DNA of 64,000 nucleotides from Neorhizobium galegae (GTDB lineage: Bacteria; Pseudomonadota; Alphaproteobacteria; Rhizobiales; Rhizobiaceae), in the NCBI RefSeq assembly GCF_021391675.1, contig NZ_CP090095.1, positions 4,129,001 to 4,193,000 on the forward strand, given 5' to 3'. Shown piece after piece: positions 16,037 to 24,170 of this stretch. The notes below the pieces were generated by a model. The model saw nothing but the letters and a program-made list of their open reading frames with translations. It did not search any database and was not told the DNA's origin. Position 1 is the first letter of the stretch; each line of letters opens with the position of its first letter. Position numbers and translations under genes: made by a program.

Positions 16037-16273
16037 ATGAGCGGCATACCATCACCTACCGTCCCGCCCGACGACGAGAATCGCCACCTCCTCTGCCAGA
16101 TGGCGATTGAGATCCCGCTGCAGGGGATAATCGAGACCGCGGTGAAAGCCGGATGGGAGGAGACCGAGGTGCTGACGGCTATCATCGAGGTGGCGGATAA
16201 CCTCGTGCTGGCGCATGGATCGAACGCCGAGCTCGACGCGCTGCTGAAGGCGATCAAGCGGAACCTCGACTAA
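16037..16273 (+). CDS. Hypothetical phage protein
   Basis: This 78-residue helical protein begins MSGIPSPTVPPDDENRHLLC and contains GIIETAVKAGWEETEVLTAI. I have seen such short proteins in rhizobial genomes without an assigned role. The codon pattern looks like a real gene. It is convergent with the thiol oxidoreductase that follows. Confidence 0.55.
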   Translation: MSGIPSPTVPPDDENRHLLCQMAIEIPLQGIIETAVKAGWEETEVLTAIIEVADNLVLAHGSNAELDALLKAIKRNLD

Positions 16274-16299
16274 GCCTTCATTTTATCAAGCGGCGCTGT

Positions 16300-16683
16300 T
16301 CAATATCCCATCTTCCTGCGGCCCAGGAGCCGAAGCGCGAGCGCACGGCCGGATCTCAGTAAGGGGTAAGCTGCACGTGACACGGTCGGATGGCGGAATA
16401 TAAAGCTGTTGAAGCGGTTAAACCTATCGCTCCCTGTGGAAAGAAGCGCGAGCCGCGTTACACACTCAGCTCCAGAGTAGATCTTTCCCCCCTGCACCAT
16501 CGCCATGGTGTGGTCAAGGACAACGCCTGCCGAGCGGACAATGTCGACGGCAGGGTGCTCGTCGCGAGCGTTGACAAGCTCGACCTTACCCACCGCGTCC
16601 CGCAACTTCAGCAGCTTGACGTATTGCGAGCAAAACGGGCATTCGCCGTCGTAAATGATTGTCAGCGCCGGGCTGTCGGACAT
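16300..16683 (-). CDS. DCC-family thiol-disulfide oxidoreductase (DUF393)
   Basis: In these 127 residues the N-terminal IIYDGECPFCSQYVKLLKLR carries the DxxCxxC signature of the DCC (DUF393) family, with a thioredoxin-like redox pair. A conserved C-terminal region with RAAYPLLRSGRALALRLLG follows. Roles of the family are poorly defined. It stands alone on the minus strand among rightward small genes, so it reads as a cargo gene. Confidence 0.85.
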   Translation of the reverse strand: MSDSPALTIIYDGECPFCSQYVKLLKLRDAVGKVELVNARDEHPAVDIVRSAGVVLDHTMAMVQGGKIYSGAECVTRLALLSTGSDRFNRFNSFIFRHPTVSRAAYPLLRSGRALALRLLGRRKMGY

Positions 16684-16729
16684 CGCTATTTATTTCACAT
16701 AATGAAACGGGGTTCGCAGCGGGAATGCC

Positions 16730-16906
16730 ATGCTCTATCGAATGGCACGTCGATGCGAAGACGAGGCTATAGCCCTTCACATGGGGAAGATCGAGACGAT
16801 TGATCTCCTCGATCATGAAGGGGTTACTCGGCAGATGGTGAGGTCGGAGGCAAACCGCAAGTTTGCCGATCGTTTTCGAGATCCCGAAGCAGGGCTAGTC
16901 CGGTAG
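16730..16906 (+). CDS. Possible small protein, weak
   Basis: This is an open frame of 58 residues starting MLYRMARRCEDEAIALHMGK, with GCGGGA a few bases upstream. It overlaps the end of the opposite-strand ligase fragment by 12 bases. Amino-acid composition is plausible, but no family is recognised. Confidence 0.3.
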   Translation: MLYRMARRCEDEAIALHMGKIETIDLLDHEGVTRQMVRSEANRKFADRFRDPEAGLVR

Positions 16907-17161
16907 CCGATAAATCTCCGAGGTGTCCTCTGGATCGCGCAACCCCTTGAACGAGGGATGCCGCAACTTCCCGTCATTCGTCCAGGCTCGGTACTCGATC
17001 TCGGCAGTCAATGCCCGCGCGGTCAACACCAGGTTCTTTCCGGGCACCCTCACGGGCGGCAGCTTTGTCTTGAGTTTGTCGAGCTGCTTCTTCAGCGATC
17101 GGGCGACATCGTGCTTGAAGCCTGTCCCGACGCCGCCGGTGAATTTGCAGTCGTCCCGGCA
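16895..17161 (-). pseudogene. Orphan C-terminal OB-fold fragment of an ATP-dependent DNA ligase
   Basis: Read leftward, this gives about 88 codons containing GGVGTGFKHDVARSL, then LTAEIEYRAWTNDGKLRHP and SFKGLRDPEDTSEIYRL. This matches the C-terminal OB domain of LigD-type/LigB-type ATP-dependent ligases. An in-frame TGA (17162-17164) lies immediately upstream, and no adenylation domain or start is present. It is thus a remnant and not a gene. It is either a relic of a phage ligase or a fragment picked up from the host. Confidence 0.75.
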
Positions 17162-17178
17162 TCAGACGACCCTGACGA

Positions 17179-17367
17179 ATGAGCGACGAACGAACTGCGG
17201 CCCATCCCGTCGCGCCGGTGCATTTCGAGCACTGGTGCGAGCACCCCGGTTGCAAACAGTGGGGTTCCTTCGGCTTCGAGCGCGACAAGACGAAGACAGA
17301 TTGGTTTTGCATGGAGCATCGGCCGGAGACCTACCGGGGCCAGCCGGTGCGCAGGAGCGCCGAATGA
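17179..17367 (+). CDS. Small Cys/His-containing phage protein
   Basis: This encodes 62 residues. HWCEHPGCKQWGSFGFERDK followed by DWFCMEHRPE gives a C-C...C-H set suited to one zinc. The form is widespread among rhizobial prophage proteins. It overlaps the next ORF by four bases (ATGA). Confidence 0.6.
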   Translation: MSDERTAAHPVAPVHFEHWCEHPGCKQWGSFGFERDKTKTDWFCMEHRPETYRGQPVRRSAE

Positions 17368-17513
17368 AGGATGATCGCCCTCTCGCCCACGAGGATTTCG
17401 ATAAGGCGCAGGAGCGTAAGAACCTATTTTGGTTCATCGTTACCGGGTGCTTAATCCTGCTGGCGACATTCGGCGCTCTCGTGTCGAGCATGCGAATGAT
17501 TGGGTTTATCTAG
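17364..17513 (+). CDS. Small single-pass membrane protein
   Basis: This encodes 49 residues. A hydrophilic N-terminus is followed by one membrane helix (LFWFIVTGCLILLATFGALV) at about residues 21-40. It is coupled to the preceding gene by ATGA. It is not in the late lysis cluster, so there is no reason to call it a holin. Confidence 0.5.
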   Translation: MKDDRPLAHEDFDKAQERKNLFWFIVTGCLILLATFGALVSSMRMIGFI

Positions 17514-17688
17514 GCCGATAGGCAAAGACCTTACCGCAACTTCAACATCAACGCCCTACCTTTAGCCCCCCGATTTTCAGGGGCCGGTCATGTTTTTTTA
17601 ACATTCGTCATTTCTTATCAAGCCAATTGCGAATCTTGCTCAAATTTTTCGAAATCAATCTCAAAGAGCATTTTACGGGGGCTACATT

Positions 17689-20296
17689 ATGCGGGCTGGC
17701 TGTGGGTTTCACGGAACCAGGAAACCGGCGCTACTTTCGGGCGTCTGCGCGACAGCGCTACTTCTGGGGTGCGGCTTCGCAACGCCGGTTTCCGCTCAGA
17801 CGGTTAACTGGAGGGGAACGACAAGCAGTGACTGGACTGACGGGAGCAACTGGTCGGGCGGCATAGCTCCCGGTGTCGGTGCAACCGTCAATATCAGCAC
17901 ACTTGGCGTACCGGCGCAGAGCCCTACTGTCATCGGCGTCACCGGGCCAGTCAGCGTTACGGTGAACGTACTCCAAATCGGCCAGAATCCTACAGCACCT
18001 GCAAATTTGGTAATTCAGAATGGTAGCACTCTGACAAACACAGGCCAGGCGCGGCTCGGACCTACGAACGGCGCCATCGGCACGGCGACCGTAACCGGAG
18101 CGGGATCGCGGTGGAATATGTCAGGCCTGCCTCTTGCGGTCGGCTTTCTTGGAACAGGCACGCTCAACATTGAAAACGGCGGGCAAGTCGAGGCAGGAAA
18201 CACGATTGTGGGCGGCGCCGTCACCGCCGCTTCTGGCACCCTCAACATCAGCAGCGGTGGCACGCTCCAGGCCCAATCCTTGCGGGGCGGTAACGGCACG
18301 AAACAAGCCAATTTCGACAACGGCATTCTGCGCGCGACGGCCGCCAACGCGACCTTCATAAGCCTATTTACCGGCACCGAGCTCAACCTGCTCGCCGGCG
18401 GGCTGACGATCAATACTGCCGGCTTTGCCGTGGGAACCGACGCGACGTCGGGCTTCAGCGGCGTCGGCGGCCTCACCGTCACCGGTGGCGGCATTTTCAA
18501 CCTGCAGGCAAACAGCATTTACTCGGGCGAGACGCAGATCGACTTCGGCAGCAGCCTCGCCCTTACCGGCGCCGGCGCCGTCGCCAATTCCAGCCGGGTT
18601 GTCGCAGACGGCGCCTTCAACGTTTCGGCGGCCGCGGCTCCGGCGATCCAGAGCCTGGCCGGCAGCGGTTCCGTGGTGCTCGGAGCGCAAACCCTGACGA
18701 TCACCAATGCCAACGACACGTTCGCGGGCGTCATCGGCGGCACGGGCGGATTGACCGTCACCGGCGGCAGCCAGACGCTTTCGGGCGTCAACACCTATAC
18801 CGGCGCGACGACGGTGAGCGGTGGCCGGCTGGCCGTCAACGGCTCGATCACCAGCCCGGTCGCGACCTCGGGAACCGGCATTCTCGGCGGCACCGGCACG
18901 ATCTTCGGCGATGTGACCAATGCCGGCACGATAGCGCCCGGCAATTCGATCGGCACGCTGACCATCGCCGGCAACTATACCGGCACGGGCGGCACGCTCG
19001 AAGTCGAGGCCGTGCTCGGTGGGGATGCCTCGCCGACCGACCTCCTCGTGGTGACGGGCAATACCGCGGGCACGACGAACGTCACGGTCATCAATCTCGG
19101 CGGCGGTGGCGCGCAAACCGCCGAGGGCATCAAGATCGTCGATGTCGGAGGCGTGTCCGGCGGCACTTTTTCGCTGCTCGGCAGCTATGTGTTCGAGGGC
19201 GATCAGGCCGTGGTCGCTGGTGCATATGCCTATCGGCTCTACCAGGGCGGCGTCAGTACGCCTGCCGACGGCGACTGGTATCTGCGTTCCGCGTTGCTTA
19301 ATCCTGTCGGCGCCCCCATTGGACCGCTATATGCGCCGAGCGTTCCTATCTATGAGAGCTATGCCGGCGTGCTGCAGACGCTCAACGAATTCGGCACGCT
19401 GCGCCAGCGCAACGGCGGGCGGGCGATCGACGAGGGGTTAGCGGAGAACGATCCCGCCAAGGCGATCTGGACCCGCATCGACGGCACGCATGCCCATTTC
19501 AATCCGAGAACGTCGACGACCGGCACCGAATACGATGTGGACACCTGGACGATGCAAGCGGGCATCGACGGAATGCTGCATGAAAGCGCCGCCGGCGCCC
19601 TGATCGGCGGCGTCAGTTTTCACTTCGACACGGCCTCGGCGGATATCTCTTCGCGCTTCGGCAAGGGCAGCATCGATACGACGGGCTATGGCTTCGACGG
19701 CACCTTGACCTGGTATGGCAATAGCGGCTTCTACGTCGACACGCAGGCTGCCGTCACCTGGTATGACAGCAATCTCAACTCCTCGACGCTCCAATCCACA
19801 CTTGCCGACGGCAATGACGGCTCTCGGTTATGGCCTCAGCGTCGAAGCCGGACAAAAGATCGCCCTGACGCGCCAGTGGTCGCTGACGCCGCAGGCGCAG
19901 CTTGCCTATTCCTCCGTTCGCTTCGACCGTTTCACCGACGCCTATGGCGCCGTCGTCTCGCTGGACGATGCCGACAGCCTGACCGGGCGCCTCGGCATCT
20001 CGGCCGATTATGACAGCGACTGGAAGGACGCGGCCGGACAGATCAGCCGCTCGAAGTTCTACGGCATCGCCAATCTCTATTACGACTTTCTCGACGGCTC
20101 GAATGTCGATGTCTCCGGGCTCAGCGTCGTCAGCAAGAACCAGCCGCTCTGGGGCGGCCTCAGCCTGGGCGGCTCGCGCAGCTGGTCTGACGATCGATAT
20201 GCGGTTTACGCGGAGGCCTTCGCTCGCACGAGCCTCAAGGACTTCGGCGACAGCAACGCCATCGGCGCCAAAGTCGGGTTCAGCATGAAGTGGTAG
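17689..20296 (+). pseudogene. Autotransporter (type V) with PATR repeats, frameshifted in the barrel
   Basis: The first frame (17689-20013) has a long signal region ending near TPVSAQ. A Gly/Thr/Asn-rich beta-helical passenger follows, with passenger-associated repeats such as GLTVTGGSQTLSGVNTYTGA. The start of a C-terminal autotransporter barrel is reached at about residue 580. Near 19818-19830 the homology switches to the next frame (GYGLSVEAGQKIALTRQW to VGFSMKW at 20296), ending in the aromatic residue needed for outer-membrane insertion. One extra base in GGCTCTCGG would explain it. Joined, the protein would be about 868 residues. Such a surface protein is plausible lysogenic cargo. Confidence 0.85.
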
Positions 20297-20393
20297 TGTG
20301 ATAGGTCCTGTCAGCCGGGTTGCGTCCCATGCCGTCGCAGGAACCGGAACAAAGCAAGCAACCATGGGTTCACCCTCCACAAGGGAATCAATC

Positions 20394-20492
20394 ATGGGTA
20401 CTTATGTCTTAGTTTTCCTGTTTTTCGCTGCCATCTTTGCCCTCGCCAGCGTCATTGCTTACCTTACCTGTCCACACCTGCCAGACGACTGA
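20394..20492 (+). CDS. Possible tiny membrane protein
   Basis: This encodes 32 residues, MGTYVLVFLFFAAIFALASV and a short tail, consisting of essentially one membrane helix. AAGGGA lies before the ATG. It has no assigned role, and such short frames are hard to distinguish from chance. Confidence 0.35.
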   Translation: MGTYVLVFLFFAAIFALASVIAYLTCPHLPDD

Positions 20493-20564
20493 GGCAACCG
20501 GAGCTGGTGCGAAGACGACCGCCACAGTTCTTGACTCCTCGCAGCTTCGTGTCAGTTTCCGGAC

Positions 20565-20756
20565 ATGAGCACACACCACCGCTTCGACCTCCGCAAAGAC
20601 GGCGAACATACTTGGGAAATATTCGACACCACCAACGGCCGTACTGTGGTTCTCCGGGGCGAGCCTTTTTGCGGCCTACCGCAAGACAGTGCCGATACCT
20701 TGGCCGACTATATGAACTCGGCAGGTATGGTGCCCGATAGGAACACACTGCATTGA
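20565..20756 (+). CDS. Hypothetical phage protein
   Basis: This 63-residue protein starts MSTHHRFDLRKDGEHTWEIF, and its GRTVVLRGEPFCGLPQDSAD region looks like compact beta strands. It resembles small orphan proteins in other rhizobial phages, but I cannot name a family. Its TGA overlaps the TTG of the following decayed frame. Confidence 0.5.
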   Translation: MSTHHRFDLRKDGEHTWEIFDTTNGRTVVLRGEPFCGLPQDSADTLADYMNSAGMVPDRNTLH

Positions 20757-21087
20757 GCTCGACGACCGACTTCATTGCAGAGTTGGTGCGGGCCGCGAAT
20801 GAGGTCGAGAAACTAGATCCGGCCGAAGCCGCCGTTTGCTCAATCGGGCGGTTAATACCATCCGATATATGAGAGAGCAGACCGGTATACCTGGAAGCCA
20901 GACGGCGGGGGACGTGGTGGCGGACCTTCAAACTGCTGCAGTGGCGCTTGGCTAGGGAAAGCGATCGCATGAACAGATCAAGGCCGCATTGCTGGATGCC
21001 GCCGGCATAATCCGCGACTTGCATATCGTGCTGGATACGGACGAATTGCATTCGGTCATTTCACTGCGGCCAATTGAGTTCTTTTGA
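20753..21087 (+). pseudogene. Decayed small phage gene
   Basis: The frame starting at TTG 20753 reads TTDFIAELVRAANEVEKLDP and then breaks. One base over, it continues LLNRAVNTIRYMREQTGIPG to a TAG at 20956-20958. Past that stop the same frame resumes as EQIKAALLDAAGIIRDLH to 21087. A missing T in the GTTTGCTC run near 20829 plus one nonsense codon would explain it. Alternatively these are two short genes, the first of them frameshifted. Confidence 0.45.
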
Positions 21088-21188
21088 CAAAAAGTTCGGC
21101 GCCGACTAAGTTTTTCAACCATGGGCTGTTCGGCATTTGTGGCTTGTTCCAGAGCCCTTGGAAGGGCGCCTGGGAAGGACCGGAATCT

Positions 21189-22079
21189 ATGTCTTTGCTT
21201 AGAGATGAGCTCCGACGCCGTATCAGAATGGCTTTGATTGCGATTGGCGGATTACTCGCAGCCGTGGCCACTTTCTTTTTTGCCGGGTACTTCGGCGAAG
21301 CAGCTAAAGACGCTTGGGGTTCAACAAAAAGCAATTGGGCAGCAACGGTAAGTGGCTACAACAAATGGTTACATGGATCGGGACGCTTTCCAATTGACGG
21401 CTACCTCAACTCTTCAACGATATTTATTCCGTATCTGAACCAGAAATTCTGCTTTGAACAACTCAAAAAATGGGGCGCGACTTCAGGATACTCCACATCT
21501 GGCTTGTGGAACGACAACGATATTGTCGAGATTGACTTCAGGAAAGGCGATAGGGAGTTTGCAGTAAGGTGCGTGACCGGGGACGGCATGAACGGAACGG
21601 CAGCAGTAATATTCATGGTGGATGACGAGGAGCACGTTATCAGGCAACTATTCAATTCGCTGACGGCGCACTTCAGAGCTGAGCGTGGACCACTCGGCAA
21701 TCTGAACGTTACCCCGGTGGACATTCGCGCGAAATTCCAGATGGATTTTCGGATGTACGAAGGCTATCTGCCCTCTCCTCGAATAAAATCTACATCATCA
21801 GATAATACAATTCTTGCAACGGTGGGGGACTATCTGAAAAGAAATTACTACACCCAGATGGATTGCGGGATTAATAACTGCAGTTATTACAGGTCAGGAT
21901 CTGCATTATGGGTAATAATTGGAGACCTTGGGCCTCGCGGTGTGCGCTTAATCTTCGTCATTACCTCCGACAAAATTGGAAACGAGTGGACGATGGAGAA
22001 CGCGCCTTCCTTCGAGCTACTTAGCGGAGTTCCATTCGTGTCAAATCTGAAGCTTCTACATAACGACTGGCAAGAATGA
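21189..22079 (+). CDS. Membrane-anchored protein of unknown function
   Basis: From the ATG at 21189 (AGGA upstream) this encodes about 296 residues. A membrane helix at about residues 13-36 is followed by a hydrophilic, mostly extracytoplasmic domain with several Cys (FCFEQLKKWG, VRCVTGDG, DCGINNCSYY). The gene is visibly richer in A+T than its neighbours. No family is recognised. It stands alone before the convergent late-operon end, so it is likely cargo. Confidence 0.6.
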   Translation: MSLLRDELRRRIRMALIAIGGLLAAVATFFFAGYFGEAAKDAWGSTKSNWAATVSGYNKWLHGSGRFPIDGYLNSSTIFIPYLNQKFCFEQLKKWGATSGYSTSGLWNDNDIVEIDFRKGDREFAVRCVTGDGMNGTAAVIFMVDDEEHVIRQLFNSLTAHFRAERGPLGNLNVTPVDIRAKFQMDFRMYEGYLPSPRIKSTSSDNTILATVGDYLKRNYYTQMDCGINNCSYYRSGSALWVIIGDLGPRGVRLIFVITSDKIGNEWTMENAPSFELLSGVPFVSNLKLLHNDWQE

Positions 22080-22335
22080 TCCTCTGTCTGTCGCGAATGA
22101 GAAATCTTCTTGTCGTTATTCCTCGTTCAGAGAGCGCTTGATGTCTGAAACACAACCCGCAGATCCCCGGTAGCGCTGGATGGCGGGAATAGGCATCGCT
22201 CTCCCAGCCATATTTGCCGGCCCGGACGGTACAAAATAAATCTTCTGTTCGAAGTGAGCGTCTTTGTCGCCGGCGAACAACTACGAGAGCACGATTGGCG
22301 CGACCGTCTCGCCCGGGTACCTCAGAGGCGCGAAG

Positions 22336-22965
22336 CTAACTTCCGGGCGAGTTTCTCTGTCTCTCGACCCGATCGAGCCGCTCCCGCAGATCCAGGATGA
22401 TATCGCGCTGGCCGTAAACGCTGCCCTGGGCGGTCTTCACCTCGTCGATCTGGCGCTGCTGGTCCTGGAACCGCTGGTCGTAGTTCGCCCACACCCGGTC
22501 GAGCTCCTCGCGCGGAACCTGGGCAGTTCGAACCTCCTTTAACGCTGCTTCCGCCCGAGCTCGATCCTCCGATCCGCGGGTCGTGCGCCATTCCATCTCC
22601 TTTTGCGTCACCATCTTCTCTGTGATGATCGTGATCGATCCCTTGAGGTCGGTGGTTGCGCTCTGGATGGGCCAGTAGACCAGGCCGCCGACAATCGTGC
22701 AGAACGAGAGCGCCACAGCGATAGCCTGCCACTGCGGCTTGTTGCGCTCGGCTATGTTGGTCGAGAGCGCGGCGACGGACGAGCGCATCTCCGATGACAT
22801 GGCCGCCATGGAAGACTCGATCTGCTTGAACCCGGAGCGCATTTCGCTCTCGAGGTCGTATTGGCGGCGATTGAGGTTAGTCACCCGCTCGCCAAGCTGG
22901 GCGGTTAGGGCATCTGAATAAACTCGGTGTTCTGCGCCATTGGGCATCTCGTCGTTCCCTGCCAT
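22336..22965 (-). CDS. Coiled-coil membrane protein
   Basis: This encodes 209 residues. A coiled coil (about 20-75) precedes one membrane helix at about 80-102 (AIAVALSFCTIVGGLVYWPI). A second long coiled coil follows to the C-terminus. It lies downstream of the lysis genes on the late strand. It could be a lysis accessory or structural protein, and the sequence does not decide. Confidence 0.65.
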   Translation of the reverse strand: MAGNDEMPNGAEHRVYSDALTAQLGERVTNLNRRQYDLESEMRSGFKQIESSMAAMSSEMRSSVAALSTNIAERNKPQWQAIAVALSFCTIVGGLVYWPIQSATTDLKGSITIITEKMVTQKEMEWRTTRGSEDRARAEAALKEVRTAQVPREELDRVWANYDQRFQDQQRQIDEVKTAQGSVYGQRDIILDLRERLDRVERQRNSPGS

Positions 22966-23078
22966 TGGTCCTGCTGCCCTTTCAATGCTTCAGTCGATTT
23001 CATTGGTTTGTTCTTGTTCCGAGCTGTTGACCATGCGGCCGGCGACTCCATGTTCCCGTGGCGAACGGAGGCGCGTGA

Positions 23079-23285
23079 ATGCGACTATGCAAAACATGTC
23101 AGGATACCGGCTGGGTCTGCGAAGCTCATCCAACAAAGGCTTGGAGTGGAATGCGCTGCTGCGGCTGTGGTGCCGCAGGCATGCCTTGCCCACGTTGCTC
23201 CTCCGAGCTCGCATGGGACAGGCCGCCCGATTATTCAAAATTTTTTCAATCCGCCAGCCACCTCCCCGGCAAGAAGGTCAATTGA
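23079..23285 (+). CDS. Cys-rich zinc-ribbon phage protein
   Basis: This encodes 68 residues. CKTCQDTGWVCEAHP, then RCCGCGAAGMPCPRC, form DnaJ-like CxxC knuckles. The opening MxxCxxCxDTGWVCE is a recurrent small protein in rhizobial phages. It is oriented against the late operon. Confidence 0.6.
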   Translation: MRLCKTCQDTGWVCEAHPTKAWSGMRCCGCGAAGMPCPRCSSELAWDRPPDYSKFFQSASHLPGKKVN

Positions 23286-23312
23286 CCTCTCTATCGAGCG
23301 AAGTATCGCACT

Positions 23313-23417
23313 GTGACCCCTGACGAGCTCGAACGACGAGCCTCCGCTGTCTACGGGTCGCCGTTGGATTGTTCCTCGTGCTTGCGAGCGAGCAGGCGAC
23401 CGCCGCCAGCATTTTGA
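23313..23417 (+). other. Possible truncated HTH-protein N-terminus
   Basis: The GTG-initiated frame reads TPDELERRASAVYGSPLDCS and stops after 34 codons. The opening resembles the N-terminus of short Xre-like phage regulators (TPxELxxRAxALYG), but the helix-turn-helix that should follow is absent. It is probably a remnant. Confidence 0.3.
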
Positions 23418-23491
23418 GGTTTAAGCGAGTCACAACTGCATCAGACCTTTGACCGTCTGGAACGAAAACCCTCCAGATGCTAATTTGACAG

Positions 23492-23713
23492 ATGCTTCAG
23501 AACCACAATCATATTGCCGGCGCCTTTGAGCCGGAAGACTTGCAGATGCTCCAGCAGGTTCTGGAGAAGATCTGCGACCAGCGCGGCATCATCAAATCCT
23601 CGGGCGGAGCTGCGGACATCGCAACGGATGTGATCAATCTGTTTCAGCTCGGGGTTCGGCGTGAAGACCATCTGCTTGCAAGATTAGATCCTCGGGCTGA
23701 GGCCAGATCGTAG
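23492..23713 (+). CDS. Hypothetical protein
   Basis: This 73-residue, mostly helical protein starts MLQNHNHIAGAFEPEDLQML and contains QVLEKICDQRGIIKSSGGAA, a pattern I associate with conserved rhizobial short proteins of unknown function. It converges on the o-spanin candidate. Confidence 0.5.
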   Translation: MLQNHNHIAGAFEPEDLQMLQQVLEKICDQRGIIKSSGGAADIATDVINLFQLGVRREDHLLARLDPRAEARS

Positions 23714-23725
23714 AAAGCCGTAAGC

Positions 23726-23992
23726 TCACCGGCGTTTCATTGCCGTCTTCTGGTCATGTTCCAGGCATTCCCTCTGCGTCCAGACACCCGCCCCACAGAT
23801 GCCCGCAACGGTGTCGTCGATCGCCTCCTGATCGTCAGGCGTTGCGCCTTTGGCTCCGATCAGTGACGTGCCGATGATCGCCCTAGCCGTGCGGGACAGT
23901 TGCCCCTTCGAGGCACTGACCTGTTGAGTTGAGGTACACGCCGCCGCGCTCACGGCACATGCGACGGTTAAAGCGAGCCTTGTCAGCTTCAT
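23726..23992 (-). CDS. Candidate outer-membrane spanin lipoprotein (Rz1-like)
   Basis: This 88-residue protein has a lipoprotein signal ending SAAAC, with the lipidated Cys at residue 19. The gene overlaps the 3' third of the candidate inner spanin by 110 bases in another frame, the arrangement typical of Rz/Rz1 pairs. The mature part is not Pro-rich as in lambda Rz1, so the call rests on lipobox, overlap and position after the endolysin. Confidence 0.55.
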   Translation of the reverse strand: MKLTRLALTVACAVSAAACTSTQQVSASKGQLSRTARAIIGTSLIGAKGATPDDQEAIDDTVAGICGAGVWTQRECLEHDQKTAMKRR

Positions 23993-24170
23993 TGCTCAGT
24001 TCTCCTACGGCTTTGTCGGTTGCTGCCTGCATGGTGGCGCGCTCGATGGCCCGCGCCTCTTCCTTGGCGTCCGGAAGCCACCAGACGGCGTTGACGGTGG
24101 TGAAGACGGCAAAACCGAACGCCAGCCCGCCGGCCGCGCCGATCGCCATGCTGATCTTGTCGGAGATCAT
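23883..24170 (-). CDS. Candidate inner-membrane spanin (Rz-like)
   Basis: This encodes 95 residues. An N-terminal membrane helix (about 8-30) is followed by a charged helical periplasmic part rich in Glu, Ala and Arg and a C-terminal Cys pair. The ATG overlaps the endolysin stop (24167-24170), and the 3' end contains the start of the lipoprotein gene. Such spanins fuse inner and outer membranes at the last step of lysis. Confidence 0.55.
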   Translation of the reverse strand: MISDKISMAIGAAGGLAFGFAVFTTVNAVWWLPDAKEEARAIERATMQAATDKAVGELSNEADKARFNRRMCRERGGVYLNSTGQCLEGATVPHG

